This document shows, piece after piece, positions 1-11,869 of a stretch of 46,918 bases of DNA. The position numbers and the translations under genes were made by a program. The stretch spans positions 7,407-54,324 of the forward strand of contig NZ_QHJG01000033.1 in assembly GCF_003184185.1 (NCBI RefSeq), read 5' to 3'. The notes under the pieces are model-generated. The model saw nothing but the letters and a program-made list of their open reading frames with translations, was not told the origin of the DNA and made no database searches. Every line of letters begins with the position of its first letter. Position 1 is the stretch's first letter. Source of the DNA: Legionella qingyii. Its GTDB lineage: Bacteria > Pseudomonadota > Gammaproteobacteria > Legionellales > Legionellaceae.

Positions 1-1
1 G

Positions 2-79
2 TAATATTCATTAGTCTTAAATAACACGAAAAATAGTGTAGAGTTCGGTTGCTTTGGTGATCTATTTAGGGAGGTAATT
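2..79 (+). CDS. Possible 3' end of a gene entering from the left
   Basis: The complement has an open frame from base 2 to a TAA at 77-79, about 25 codons ending in KPLDKSLH. It is too short to identify and could be chance. It is followed by an inverted repeat and then the promoter region of the next rightward gene. Confidence 0.25.
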
Positions 80-127
80 AAGTTGATAAAATCATAATTA
101 AACTTGGTAACTAATTACCTATTTCGG

Positions 128-157
128 GCATCCGACTCGAAAAGTCGGGCCGGATGC
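128..157. repeat. GTAGGC/GCCTAC inverted repeat
   Basis: A 7-base perfect inverted repeat (CGTAGGC ... GCCTACG in the corrected reading) encloses a G/C-rich loop containing CTGAAAAG. It lies between genes. It resembles dispersed intergenic stem-loops that I associate with Legionella genomes, and could also serve as a terminator for whatever lies to the left. Copy number cannot be judged from this window. Confidence 0.5.
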
Positions 158-342
158 GAACGATTTTAAATATATTCAGGATATCCCTCAAACTTATAGT
201 CTATCTTTTTCTAAGTTTCCTTTTTTCAGTATTTATTTTCGTTTTAATTAGCAAAACTCATTTTCAATTGTATTATCTTGCTTTACGATAGATTTGTGGA
301 TATTATTATAATGCTTCAATTATAAATTAACTCCGATATTGT

Positions 343-1360
343 CACATAACCTTTTTACTCTTTTTTACCCTTCTGTAATCTAAACTGTAGATAGGGTTTT
401 ACAGAGGGCATCTTCGATTTGCAAACTAAAGAGTTTTAAAACTAGAGTACCTGTGAGTCCTTGCCTCTTCTTATCTATGAGTTCTCCGAGCAAATACCAA
501 TGATGCGGACTCAAGCCTTAGCCTAGTCCCCCAAAATCAATAACTTTGGTACGCAACCGTCTCTAGATTTTTCGTCACCCTTTTGCTTTGATAGCGATAC
601 GCCGATTGGTTTCTACCGACCGTCGGTATACGTTGAGGGATATTATTTCTACTACATGAAGGTTATTGATTTCTATTAGAATTACGAGTGCAAGGTCTCA
701 ATGTTTGTCTCAATTTTTTTGTTATGAATAGGGGTGTTTTATACTAAATAGGTCTTAATGTAAGCCTCAATAATTTATTCCTATTTTATCGGGATGGACT
801 ACCGGTAGGAGTGTTTAAATAACTCGGTACAGAACTTTACTTATTTCCATATGATTCTTCCCCAGCTTTGCTGACTTAGAGTCCTTCTATATAGGCAACG
901 TGTCAGACCGAATGTTTTTTAGCACTTTCCTTGCAATCGGAGTCATGCTCGCCTCTGAGGGTAACAATGTGTTCCAGGTTTTGTCCCAGAAGGTCTAAAA
1001 CCAAAATTTTCAGGTGTTGTCCTAAAATTTCTATCCGAGGTCCGGTAATTTTGGCTGGGATTCCGAGTCCGGTTATCTGGGGTTGAATGATGCCGACTTC
1101 TTACATTCTTTAATAAATTGTTACTCATATTTGATTCTTTTCTTTTTCTATCAAAATTTTCAATATCTTTAATATTAGAAGAACTTTTATGTCTAAATTG
1201 ACTGTAGAATTGCGTACGAGTTCTTTTCGGATTATCTTGAGCTTCATAAACACAAGTCAATCCTACCAATTTTCTTCTACCTTTCAATCTGGTTCTACGT
1301 GGCTTAGGGCAATTTCCCCGAAAACTTGTTTACTTAGACTTTCATGTTGGTTTTCGTATT
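343..1360 (+). pseudogene. Unrecognised gene, apparently frameshifted at a G tract
   Basis: The first part opens at a GTG (343) with GAGG eight bases upstream and runs 177 codons to a TGA at 874-876. The next frame is open from 857 to a TAA at 1358-1360. No convincing start exists for this second part, only a GTG at 923 without a Shine-Dalgarno. Dropping one G from the GGGG at about 860 joins both parts into a protein of about 338 residues. The first half has a tryptophan-rich stretch (QEARLWLLRL, TKDGWQPY); the second half is hydrophilic, rich in K, Q and E, ending EQMNLKVQPKA. I do not recognise the family. In Legionella such a hydrophilic orphan may be a Dot/Icm substrate, but that is a guess. 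It may instead be two overlapping genes, or the shift may be a sequencing error. Confidence 0.55.
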
Positions 1361-1402
1361 TTCTCTATATCGTTGGTCCGAGAAGTCGGGTATGAGTGAG
1401 TA

Positions 1403-1441
1403 TTTTTAATTTACGAAGTAAATCGAATCGGAACTACTTCG
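1403..1441 (-). terminator. Likely intrinsic terminator downstream of ssrA
   Basis: In the leftward sense a perfect 7-base stem (GCTTCAT ... ATGAAGC, loop 14) is followed by the T-rich run ATTTAATTTTT. It lies about 130 bases beyond the tmRNA 3' end, between ssrA and the convergent gene ending at 1360. A T tail is absent in the opposite sense. Confidence 0.45.
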
Positions 1442-1570
1442 TTGCGCGTTAGTACTAGGTTCTTTAGCTTACACATTTTATTTAAGATAATTAAGTATTT
1501 TTGATCTTTTATTTAATTACCACGGCGAACTTTTTAAATTACTTTTTATTGATATAGTTAGTTATTCAAT

Positions 1571-1975
1571 ACCACCTCCGCCGCCCTTAGCTTGGGCGCA
1601 GGCGTTTAGGAGACGGAAGTCGAGATGTACGCATCGGCACAGAAAACTAAATTGACACGTAAGAGGCTGCCCGTCCTATGATGTGTCGCTAAGGGATTTA
1701 AAGCGTAGAATTATGCCCTACCTAATTCTGTGATCGAATAGAGAATACTGGCAACTAAGCTATGGCTATTCGCCCGAGCCAGCTTGCCCTATGACCCAAA
1801 TAACCGGTCATGTGTCACTACCAAATTGATTTCACGAATAATCCGTCGCTATCGAAGAGGTGGTCGTTTCAAAAGTAGCAAACGTAAATATAAATCAACT
1901 CAGACTAAATGCTCTCAAGAGTAAGAGCCGTACGTGGAGACCAAAACGTTGGGTGCAGCTTCGGTCCAGCGGGGG
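1571..1975 (-). ncRNA. ssrA: tmRNA (transfer-messenger RNA)
   Basis: This RNA rescues stalled ribosomes and tags the unfinished protein for proteolysis. The 5' end GGGGGCGACCTGGC pairs with the 3' end CGCCTCCACCA to form the acceptor stem, with CCA encoded at 1573-1571. The T arm GGTTCGATTCC is typical. The tag frame runs from about 1884 to a TAA at 1842-1840, followed by a second TAA, and reads ANDENFAGGEAIAA. I recall this as the Legionella tag. Length is about 405 nt, slightly longer than the E. coli RNA. tmRNA 3' ends are common integration sites, but no integrase is visible next to this one. It is a single-gene unit with its own promoter behind prlC. Confidence 0.95.
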
Positions 1976-1988
1976 AAACATGTGAAAT

Positions 1989-1994
1989 TCATAT
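1989..1994 (-). promoter_or_regulatory. -10 element of the ssrA promoter
   Basis: TATACT lies 13 bases upstream of the mature tmRNA 5' end. This suits a transcript that starts a few bases before the mature end and is trimmed by RNase P. The -35 region is weak. Confidence 0.5.
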
Positions 1995-2084
1995 TGTATT
2001 TTACACGTGTCTAATCGTCAAAAGAAAACTTTTAAGCCCTTGATTAAAGGGCCCGATCCCGAAACGGGAGTGGGTCCCAAATGA

Positions 2085-4103
2085 AATTGGAACTTAGGGT
2101 AATACCGCATTATTCCGTAGTTGTCAACGGCCCGCCGGCGCCTTAAGAAATATCCGGAGTCGCCGAAAGAAACTCGACGGACGAAGATTTTACACTACGT
2201 CCTTTAGTACAGGACAAACTCCTAAATTTTGCGGAAGAAGAAGTTTTGCTCTTTTTCGCAGCGACCTATTTTGGAGACGGGTTGACATTGACATCATGGG
2301 ACGTCGTATAGGTGGTCGTTTATATACTGATTTTGAGACACCTTTTGCTAACATGCCCTGGTGTCCTTGTTGTGAACAAAATCTTGCATGCAGTCGGTCC
2401 TATAAGAGTTGGTTTCGCAGGACAAAGCCGCATATGAGAACTACTTATGCTTTTAGCTTATAACTTTTAAGGTAAACGGCATTGTAGCGGTAACGACTAA
2501 CCTTTAAGAAACGCCGCTAGTTCGCAAGTTTTTCACTGAGACCTTAGCCAAGCGGCGACAGGTGTACGCGCCAGTTTTGTAGGTTTGGTGAAAAGAGGGT
2601 TGTGGTTAAAAGTTTTTTAACTGACCCATTGAGGTGTCGTAGGGTGAGATGCGGCAATTACGGACTACGGGGGTCTATTAGCTGGACTCAATTTTACACT
2701 ACGTCCGTTACTGGTTTAAGTACCTTATTTCAGTGATGAAGGAGTACGCTATTGTAGCGTCCAAATAACCGCCTACGAAACCGTTTTAATGTTCAGTTCC
2801 AACGTTATCCGTTGACGTGGGATGGTAGAAGGTTAGAAGACGCCGAAACGTTACTTAGGTAGGTGCGGGGTGACACAAACAAACCAGAACGTTTATTCAG
2901 TCACATGTGTATTGGTGCTTGGCACAACACAAGCAGCTGGTGTGTTATTGTAACCTGTAGGAATACGGTTTATAGTTGCGGGAAATGAAGAAGTTACCTG
3001 TAAGGTATTTCAAAAAATTGATTTAGCTTATTTGGGACGTAGTGGAACCCAACACCCTTTATTCCCGCCTCTAGAAGAACACTGTTTCACTTATCTCGAA
3101 CAGCAGCGAAAAGTCTGTTTATGGGCTGTAGGGTACCAAACTGCCCTAATTAAAATTTAACAAGGCGTCGTTTAACGAGGTCAACGAATTTGAGGCAACA
3201 ACGAACCCACACCTACGCTAATTGGTTCAGTAAGTATTTTAGAGATTGGACCAATCACCTAAGACGGTAAAACCAGCGCTAGCTGTTAAGACGTATCAAC
3301 AATTTTGGATTTTCGAGCCGAAAAAGTACCGCATTGCGATTTTAAAGGAAGTAATTTCCGCATAACAGCATCCAAGGACGTAAACCCGGAACTAGACTCC
3401 GAGCCCATTATATCCGAACTATGTAAAGAAGCGCATTGCGTGCTAGAAGTCGTATCCAGTAATGGCGAACTATTGTTCCCATAAGTTCCCATTCGTGTAC
3501 AGGCAGTTCGGGGAAAAGCCGACGCTGAAGAAAGCGCCATGAATTTCGTACACGCCCATTTGGACGGTTCGCGCAACTTAGAAATTACACGTTTCATTTA
3601 CGAACCCATCGCAGGTCTTACAATACAAGTTTAACTAACCAATTGAGTAGGTCCGCGCAGACTTAACAAAGTTTAGCAAAAAATGCAAGAAACAGGTCCC
3701 GTTGAGGACTATTAAGTTTTAGTGCGTTTGACAGCCGCTAGTTGAAAACGACATAGCATAAGTTGCTTACAAATAGTTAACTAAACTACCGGAGTATGTC
3801 GAGTACTAATACCGGGTAACGTCTAAGTATACGACTTTCTTCGCCGTTCGTGCGTAGTATCGTAAACGCATTGAGTCCTCTTAGGTAATGTGGTACGTTT
3901 ACTCTGTAACCGCTGGTTTTTGCGAGGTTGAGTAGACGGTATAGGAGATTCCCTATGTAATTTAATAGGGTCCATATTACTCCCAAAAGAAACTCGTTTG
4001 CAAGCTGAAGTAGGTTTACGAAAAAATTATACCGTAGTTCTACCCAAACTTTTACTAATTGTAGTTATGCTGATTTAACCCCATTGGGATGATTACGACT
4101 GTA
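2085..4103 (-). CDS. prlC: Oligopeptidase A, M3 family zinc metallopeptidase
   Basis: A cytoplasmic zinc endopeptidase that degrades short peptides, including cleaved signal peptides. It is 672 residues, the usual length. The motif HEFGH lies at residues 461-465 within VVTLFHEFGHCLH; the two histidines bind zinc and Glu462 is catalytic. The upstream stretch LPIATLTCNFA and the C-terminus FRGRPATVDALLRH are characteristic of this family. The start ATG is preceded by AAAGG. It lies 163 bases after an unrelated membrane-protein gene and just before ssrA, so it is probably its own unit or read through from upstream. An equivalent symbol is opdA. Confidence 0.93.
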
Positions 4104-4266
4104 CGAAATGGAAACTTTTATCTATGTTCTGTATTTCGTATTGTAAGTTAATTATTTCGGAGATATGAAGTTACTTTAGTAAGTATATCGGACTCACTCC
4201 ATATCACTTTTGACCCCGAAACGAGGCTACAAGGCCCAATGCCGAATGCGGAAGTGGTCCGAAACA
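4104..4266. other. Intergenic, GC-rich repeat-like stretch
   Basis: Between the membrane-protein stop and prlC start there is a GC-rich stretch (leftward sense: CTGGTGAAGGCGTAAGCCG, then CCCGGAACATCGGAGCAAAG), unlike the AT-rich spacers nearby. No open frame or strong hairpin is seen. It may be a copy of a dispersed element. Confidence 0.35.
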
Positions 4267-5574
4267 AATCTGTGTTGTGTCACCTAATAGTTTACGGTTC
4301 AGCAGGAGAAGTAGTACGAGATTTAGGTTTAGTTGGTCACGACCAAGAAAAAACGATTTTTTAGGGTTAAAAAGGTTCCGCCGACCTGCGAGCTAACATA
4401 GCAATCCAGCTGCGTTCAATTCGACAAGACGATTTCGTTTTAATTGGTTTGTTTAGCATTGGTTTGTGTAACGCCGTTAGTTGCCTTATTAACCTAAGCG
4501 ACGTTTGTACCCTTCTCGTCTTGTGTAACGGTTTTTTTATTCGCAGCATCACCAATGTACCCTCGGTTCGGCTTTAGCGAGTTTTCGTTAAACCAATAGT
4601 TACCGAAATTATACGAGAAAATAAAGGGAAACGAGAAAGTGTAATGCACACAATGACTCGTAACGCCATATCACGCAAGCGTTAAGTAAATTTGCTGAGT
4701 TAAGCTATATTCGGGATCAGCAGCGGTACTACTGTAGTTTACGCTTTTGACGTTCGCTATGTATTTAACGGTTACCTCGGTCACGTGGTCAATTCTTTTT
4801 TGTTAATTGCTGGGGACAAGGTTGGGTCCGTTACAGTAATGGATTAAGTTTGGTTGCGGCGAAATAAACCCGTGATTCTGCGTGTCTGGTGGGATTTCTC
4901 ATAAGAAGTAGAAAGTAGGTGGTGGGTCCGTTGCATACGAAATAATTGTGCTTTTCTAAGTGATCGTTTGCCCCATTGGTTTTTTTGGTACGATGTACAC
5001 AGTTTTATCCTAGGTATTCAAACAGGTAATAAGACTGTTTTACAGCTATACTAAGGCTCGACCATAATTCCTCTCGGTTGTCTAGGTCACGAGCAAACCT
5101 CGCTCAATTATTGTTTGCTATATTTAAATAGAGCTCGCAGCATAATGCATAAACAACTCATTTGCTTCCTGTCAGAAGCTGAAAAAAGACGGCGACACTT
5201 CCACGAGGATAATTAAAATTGTTAAGTGCTATATTTAAAACAACGACTGCATTTGCGCAGTGAAGAGAACCTTACTAGTTCATCACGAGTATATAGAGAA
5301 GGTTGTCGAGTCGGTAATAGTTACGTCGCTTTTCGACGAGAACCTCACGAAGTGCTAGCTAAAGGACGGACCTGTCCTTAAATCGAGATTCAACAACGGG
5401 ATTTTCTGACATAAGTTCTAAGTAGTGGTTTACTTCTCCCTAATAGAAGGCTATTTTTAGTCCTGGATCGAAGAATTATCTAAGAAACTTACAGGTCAGG
5501 TTTCCTTAAACGGGCCGGACTCCCTATCTATTAAGTCCCTTCCAAAGAACATTTACAGCTTAATTACCCCAGTA
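4267..5574 (-). CDS. Unknown integral membrane protein with coiled N-domain and acidic tail
   Basis: It is 435 residues; I do not recognise a family. The first 170 residues are hydrophilic, helical and rich in E, Q, L and R, with no signal peptide. Four or more hydrophobic segments follow (near residues 205-225, 275-300 and 350-390, the last pair being TTTLIFLAMCSALPMFA and IIPLIAAMCLVTICLVNFAL). The tail is acidic (LEHDEEDDLAF) and ends in NPLCCV. AGGA precedes the ATG. The layout, soluble helical part plus paired membrane hairpins, is common among Legionella effectors that target host membranes, but no effector signal can be proved by eye. It is a lone gene with its own promoter region on the right. 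Confidence 0.85.
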
Positions 5575-5986
5575 CTACAGGATTTTACTTAAACCTTAAA
5601 GCCCTATAGTTTATTTGTTAAGATATAACTAGTAAACAAATAACAGATATTTATTGAAACCTTCATTTTTTTATCCAGACTAATATATATTTTTAATGTG
5701 CTTTTCTTTTAAATACTTGATAAAATTGATAAATAACAATGATACGTACGTATAAATAGTTATTTTTATATGTACGAGAAAGTAGCGGTTACTTCAGGAA
5801 ATAAATCTGATTAAGCTAGATATGATATCTATCCTATTAAGCAGCGTAGTCGAACGAGTGTTTTGTTCAATTATCCTGTTTTAATCCAGAAAAACGTTTT
5901 TTTACTAGTTTTTACGTGAATAAAAGAACGACTAAGTACAGAAGACTCGCTGTTATAGTGTGGATCAATTCTCATGTTCTCTTGGG
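5575..5986. promoter_or_regulatory. Divergent promoter region, no gene seen
   Basis: These 412 AT-rich bases separate the leftward membrane-protein gene from rightward tkt. In the leftward sense TATATAAT at about 5660 could be the -10 for the membrane protein. The only open frames are a few codons long. No tRNA or strong stem-loop is seen. Confidence 0.5.
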
Positions 5987-7984
5987 TACTTAGAAAGGTT
6001 TCTTAATCGATTACGGTAAGCGTAAAATTCACATCTGCGTCATCTTGATCGGTTTAGTCCTGTAGGTCCTTACGGAAACCCATACCGTCTATAACGGTGA
6101 CACAATACCTTGTTTAAAAATTTTGTGTTAGGTGTTTTAGGAGTAACCAAATTAGCGCTAGCCAAACATAATAGATTACCTGTACCAAGGTACAACTAAA
6201 TAAGTAATGATGTAGACCGACCTATATTGGAGAGGCATCTGCTAAACTTTGTAAAAGCGGTTAATTTAAGGTTTTGTGGGCCTGTGGGTCTCGAACCAGT
6301 ATGGGGACCTCATCTCTGGTGATGTCCAGGAAATCCCGTTCCAAACCGTTTACGTCACCCATACCGAAATCGACTCGCGCAAGACCGTTGCGTGAAGTTG
6401 GCACTACCAAAATTAGAACATCTAGTGATATGTATATGGAAATGACCACTACCTACAGAGTACCTTCCGTAAAGCGTACTTCGGACAAGTGAGCGACCAT
6501 GAAATCCAGATCCTTTTGACTAACAAAAGATACTACTGTTACCCTAAAGATAACTACCATTCCAACTCAGAACCAAATCACTACTATGGCGTGTTGCAAA
6601 ATCTCGTATGGCAACCGTTCAGTAGCTTCGGCATCTACCGGTACTATACCTACGCCAACTCGTTCGGTAAGAATTTCGTGTTCGGTTATGGTGGGTTGGG
6701 TGTGACTAATAGACGTTTTGTTATTATCCTGAACCGAGAAGGCATCGTCCATCACTTTTTCGGGTACCGAGACGGAATCCGCGTTTTCTGCAACGGTTAC
6801 ACGCGCTTAAAAAGTTGACCTTTGTACTCGGAAAACAATAGGGACTATGTTAAATATTCGTTACCTCAGTATTTCTTGTTCCCCTTTTTCTTCTTGTCGT
6901 TACCGATTGAGAGAATTTAGTTATGGTTGTTGTTATAGGAGTTCTTGTAATACTTAAAAATGCGGCGTAATTACCGCTAGAGGGACTATTAACCGTTCTA
7001 GTTACGTTACGCAAAAAACTCGTTACAGAATCGTTACTGTTTCGTTAACGCTGAGCATTTAGCAGTGTTGTTACATAACTTGTAAAACGGGCATAGGAAG
7101 GCCTTTACGAACCACCCAGTCGGCTAAATTGACCGAGGTTATTATGGCTAACCAGTCCGTCGTTTCGGTAGTGGCCGCTCCTGATAAGCCCATTAATAGA
7201 CATGATACCCCACGCCCTTAAACCATACCGGCGTTAGTACTTACCGCACCGTCAGGTACCTCCTAAATAAGGAATGCCACCGTGGAAGGACCAAAAACGT
7301 CTAATACGTGCGTTACGTTATGCAAATTCACGCAATTACTTTGTTGCGCAGTAAATACAGAAATGGGTACTAAGCTAACCAAATCCACTTCTGCCAGGTT
7401 GTGTAGTCGGTCATCTTGTACGTAGGTACAACGCATACTGGGGACCCTACTCACACACCGCAGGACGTCTAAATTACCTTTGTCGGCAACGTACCTTCGA
7501 GCGAAACCTCGTAGTATTACCCGGTTGTAGGAATGACGAAAGTTCTGTTTTAAATGGACGTAACGGGGTATCGCGTTCGCGCCGTCTCAACTAATTTTTT
7601 CCTCCAATATAGTAACACCTAACACTACCGTGCGGACTACGATAGAACTAACGTTGTCCGAGCCTTCACGTCAACCGTTAGCGCCGTCGTCTCGTTCACT
7701 TTAGTGTTCCTGAATTCCACTCTCACCAAAGGTACGGAACACGTCTAGCTAAGGACCTCGTTCTGGTTTTGATATTTTTAGTCCATAACGGGGTTTTGTA
7801 GTTGTTAGCATATCGTTAACTTCGTCGATCAAGGCGAATAACCATAGTTAAGCAACCGAATGTTCCACGGCATTAACCGGATCTATCAAAACCACATAGC
7901 CGAGGTCGTCTAGTCCGTATGGTTATGAAACTATAATGACATCTCGCTTATTAATTTTGCAACCTATGCAATCATTTGTTTATT
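5987..7984 (+). CDS. tkt: Transketolase
   Basis: Thiamine-diphosphate enzyme of the pentose phosphate pathway that transfers two-carbon ketol units between sugar phosphates in the cytoplasm. It is 665 residues, the normal length. The N-terminus reads MNLSKELANAIRILS, followed by SGHPGMPLGMADIA near residue 30, the conserved region facing the cofactor. The C-terminus is FDITVERIIKTLDTLVNK. AAGAG lies upstream of the chosen ATG. It heads the tkt-gap-pgk-pyk cluster, so pentose phosphate flow and lower glycolysis are encoded together. A 220-base spacer with an inverted repeat separates it from gap, which may be transcribed separately. Confidence 0.95.
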
Positions 7985-8032
7985 ATTTACATCGCACCTA
8001 CTTCATTTTGAGGTGACGGTAATTCTTTTTGG

Positions 8033-8117
8033 ACAGCAAGGGCGCTTCAGCCCTTGGTTAAAGATCGCTCCGTGTTACGGAAAAATTCTTAACGAAGGGT
8101 CGAAGCGCCCTTACTGT
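8033..8117. repeat. Long inverted repeat between tkt and gap
   Basis: In the corrected reading TGTCGTTCCCGCGAAG (8033-8048) and CTTCGCGGGAATGACA (8102-8117) are inverted repeats matching at 15 of 16 positions, with about 53 bases between. This looks like a dispersed palindromic element or miniature repeat, and could act as a terminator or mRNA processing site between tkt and gap. Confidence 0.7.
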
Positions 8118-8204
8118 TTTTAGGAATTGAATTACCGACACTTCGATGCTAATCTGCGAATTGAACTCTATTCTTTGAGTAATGATTTTAACCTCTTCAT
8201 ATTA

Positions 8205-9197
8205 TACTGTTATGCACAGCGATAATTACCGATACCGGCGTAACCGGCAACATAGAATTCCCGTTAAAAACTTAGGTTTTTCGTTTTACTTGAACTTTAG
8301 CAACGTTAGTTACTAAATAGACGTTAACTTTGATGTCGGGTAGACTGGGCAATACTGTGTTGTGTACCGGCAAAACGTAGGCTACACTCGCAACTTCCGC
8401 TGTACAATCATTAACTACCGGTACGTTAGTTTTAGTAGCGACTCGCATTAGGGGATTTGGACGGTACCTTTCTTAATTTGTAACTAAACCAAAATCTTAC
8501 ATGGCCGAAGAAATGACTTGCTCTTTTTCGTTACGTCGTATAATGACGACCACGTTTTTTTCATAACTAAAGGCGAGGTCCTTTTTTACACCTACGTTGG
8601 TAGCAAATACCTCACTTGGTGGTGTGCGACTTTCGAAGGCTAGAATAGCAAAGGTTACGAAGAACGTGGTGGTTAACGGACCGTGGGCAACACTTTGGAA
8701 ATTTACTACGAAATCCATAACTTGTGCCAAATAACTTATGTCACGTACGGATATGATTACTGGTTTACGAAAATCTACCTTCAGTACTTCTAAATGCGGC
8801 GCGAGCACGTCGTCGAGTGAGGTAATAAGGTTGTTTTTGTCCGCGACGTCGTCGACATCCTAATCATAATGGACTCAATCGTCCTTTTGAGCTACCGAAA
8901 CGCTACGCTCAAGGTCAAGAATTGCAAAGTCACTAACTAAACTGGAAATGGCGTTTCGCACTTTGATGCCATTTTCTTCAGTTACTGTAGCATGCGGTCC
9001 GATTTTCAGCGTAGAACGTTTAGTTACTACTAGGCAATCATAGTACACTAAAGTTGGTATTAGGACGTAGCAGGTAAAAACTATGATGAGTTTGGTTCCA
9101 TAAACCGTTAGATCACTTTTAGCAGCGGACCATACTATTGCTCACCCCGAAAAGATTAGCATACGAACTATGTCGTGTTGTTTACTACTCAACGATT
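8205..9197 (+). CDS. gap: Glyceraldehyde-3-phosphate dehydrogenase
   Basis: Oxidises glyceraldehyde 3-phosphate to 1,3-bisphosphoglycerate using NAD(P). It is 330 residues, a usual length. The N-terminus MTIRVAINGYGRIGR carries the dinucleotide-binding GxGxxG, and the C-terminal WYDNEWGFSNRMLD is the classic family block. GGAGA precedes the ATG. It is 21 bases from pgk, so the two are surely co-transcribed. Product and substrate pass directly to the next gene's enzyme. Confidence 0.96.
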
Positions 9198-9218
9198 TTG
9201 GGGACGTACCTCTATAAC

Positions 9219-10409
9219 TACTCAGACTATGTTTACTCGCTATATCTGGACAGACCCTTTGCCCATGATTAAGCACTTCTAGACTTACAAGGTTAGTTTC
9301 TTCCTTAATAATGGTCACTAGTTGCGAACGTTCGTCGTAATGGGTGAAATTTTCGACGGAACCTACGACCACGCCGCCACTACCAAAATAGAGTAAATCC
9401 GGCAGGACTTCTTCCTTTCAAACTCGCTGCGAAAAGATACCTTGGGTAACGTCTTATGAACGTTTTGTTAGACCTGATAGGACATGTAAAGCATTCGCTA
9501 ATGGAGTTACCACACCTACAATTCGGTCCTCTCGATCAGCAAACACTTTTGCATGCGAAATTACAACCGCTTTTCTTATTACTTCTTGTTGACCGGTTTT
9601 TTGAACGGTCGGAAACACTACAGAAACACTACCTACGAAAACCATGTCGCGTAGCTCGGGTCCGAAGATGTATGCCACAACGAGTTAAACGTGGCTAACG
9701 GCAACGTCCAGGCAATAATCAAGCGCTCGAATTACGAAATCTTTTCCGGGAGCGGCGTGGTCTCTTTGGCTAACAGCGATAACAACCACCGCGGTTTCAA
9801 AGTTGATTCGAGTCAAACGATGCGGTCAATCAGTGGGAACAGCTAATAAATTAGGGACCGCCGCCATAACGTTTATGTAAGGAGTTTCGGGTCCCTAAAC
9901 TTTAACCGCAAAGAGAAATACTTCTCCTAAACGACCTACTTCGTGCTCTTTAAGAATTTTATCGTCTTCTTTTTCCAACGGCGTAAGGTAACGGTTGACT
10001 ACAACATCATCCATTTAGCAAATCGCTTGTGACAGGACGGATATTATTCAGTAATGTTTTACAACGGTGACTACTGTACTAGGAACTATAACCGGGGTAT
10101 TGCCAATCACTCATACATCTATAATAATTACTCCGATTTTGGTAGTAAACCTTACCGGGCCAACCACAAAAGCTTAAACGTGTTAAACGGATACCTTGTG
10201 CCCGCAATCGCTAACGATAACGACTTTCGCTACGGAAAAGTTAACGCCCACCACCACTATGGGAACGGCGCTAACTAGAGATACTAGACTTAGTCGTTTA
10301 AAGCATACAAAGGTGTCCACCACCCCGTAAAGAACTCACAAATCTTCCTTTTTGGAACGGTCGACAACGGTAAAACGTCCTCGCTCGTTTTCTACAATTC
10401 TGTTTGATT
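9219..10409 (+). CDS. pgk: Phosphoglycerate kinase
   Basis: Converts 1,3-bisphosphoglycerate and ADP to 3-phosphoglycerate and ATP. It is 396 residues. The start region GKRVLIREDLNVP is the substrate-binding N-domain motif and the C-terminus GAFLECLEGKTLPAV is typical. The ATG at 9219 has GGAG at 9209-9212; an in-frame ATG at 9234 is a weaker alternative. Its last 17 bases overlap the start of pyk, indicating translational coupling within the operon. Confidence 0.95.
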
Positions 10410-11811
10410 TTAGCAACGGTGTAATCCTGGCTGGTCATCATTAGGCCGTTGAGAAGTACGGTACAATTGGCGTCCACAACTGCACCATGCGTAATTAAAA
10501 AGAGTACGACTACGTAGGCGTAATGTCGAGTAACGGAACCAAGCTCTTTAACGACTTCTTAATTTAGCAGGTAACCGTCATTACCGACTAAATGTTCCCG
10601 GATTTTAAGCATAACCGGCAAAATTTCTATTTAGTTAGTGAAACCAACTTCCGGTTCGGAAGTGAAACCTAACATTACGGAGTCTTTACAATCCGCTATT
10701 AGTACTTCAAAGACAGCGTATGGGGTTAGAAAGGGCACTTGACCGAGGTCTTCTAGTAAACGACGAATTACTACCCAACCAACTTAACCTCCAATGCTCA
10801 TAAAGACCAAGGTTTTAAGTGACATGGCACTAACTTCCGCCACAGAACTCACTAGAATTTCCTAATTTGTCTTTTCCTCCGCCCAATCGGCGGTCTTGGT
10901 ACTGCCTATTTCTGTTCGCACTAAATGCGTGTCGCTAACTTCGACTTCATCTAATGTAGTCGAACAGAAAGCATTTTCTACGTCTACTATAAGCAGTACG
11001 GGCACTCGAGTACTGACTTAAACCATTTTTTTATGGACATTAACGGTTTTAACTTGCTTGTCTTCGTAACGTGATAAATTGTCTTTAATAAGTTCTTCGA
11101 CTACGTTAATACCAACGGGCTCCGCTAAATCCACAACTTTATCCGCGCCGCCTTCATGGACGTTAGGTTTTTGTGTAGTAACCGCTTCGGGCAGCTAATC
11201 TGTTTCACCACTAATGGCGTTGCGTTTACTACCTTAGCTACTAATTGTTAGGAGTTGGATGGGCGCGTCTTCAGAGACTACAACGGTTACGCTATAATCT
11301 ACCCTGTCTACGCCACTACAACAGACGTCTTTGTCGGTCACCGGTTAAAGGTCATTTTCACAATTGGTACCAGTTGTTCTAGACGAATTCGTGGCTTTTT
11401 GTACGGTCAAAAATAATAGTATCATTACGACTTTGGACGGTAATAGTTGCGCGCCTAGTCCGCTAGCGGTACCGTTGTTACGTACGTCGGTTGGTAAAGG
11501 GGTAGGTTCGTTAATAGTGGAACTGGCTTAGTCCCCTATGGCGTAATACCTATAGGTCCGTTGTTTCATGTCAGGGATAATAGCGACATAGACGATTATT
11601 CGCTTGGTATCCAGCGAACACGGAACGGGTTTTACAAAAAGGTCACAAGTACTTAATAGTAGTTAAACGGCGACTTTGGAACTTAGTTGTTCATGAACTT
11701 CTCAATCATTTTAGCCCGGTAGAACTTGGGGTTTTGAAACAGAATAATTGTGCACCAGCGTACTATCCATGTCGTCCACCATGTTTGTCATACCTCTAAT
11801 AAGCCCAGATT
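10393..11811 (+). CDS. pyk: Pyruvate kinase
   Basis: Last glycolytic step, phosphoenolpyruvate and ADP to pyruvate and ATP. It is 472 residues. The N-terminus MLRQTKIVATLGPTSS is diagnostic, and the C-terminus GTAGGTNSMEIIRV fits the bacterial type II enzyme. It begins inside the 3' end of pgk, with AGGAG at 10379-10383 as its binding site. The gene is followed 58 bases later by tRNA-Gly on the same strand. Confidence 0.95.
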
Positions 11812-11869
11812 TACGGCGAACATCCTATATGATAGACCATTTTCGTTTTCATCTTATGAGGAAGGAAAA

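Noticed and set aside
1571..1975. tmRNA 3' end as attachment site of an integrated element
   Set aside because: No integrase and no second copy of the 3' segment is visible within the window.
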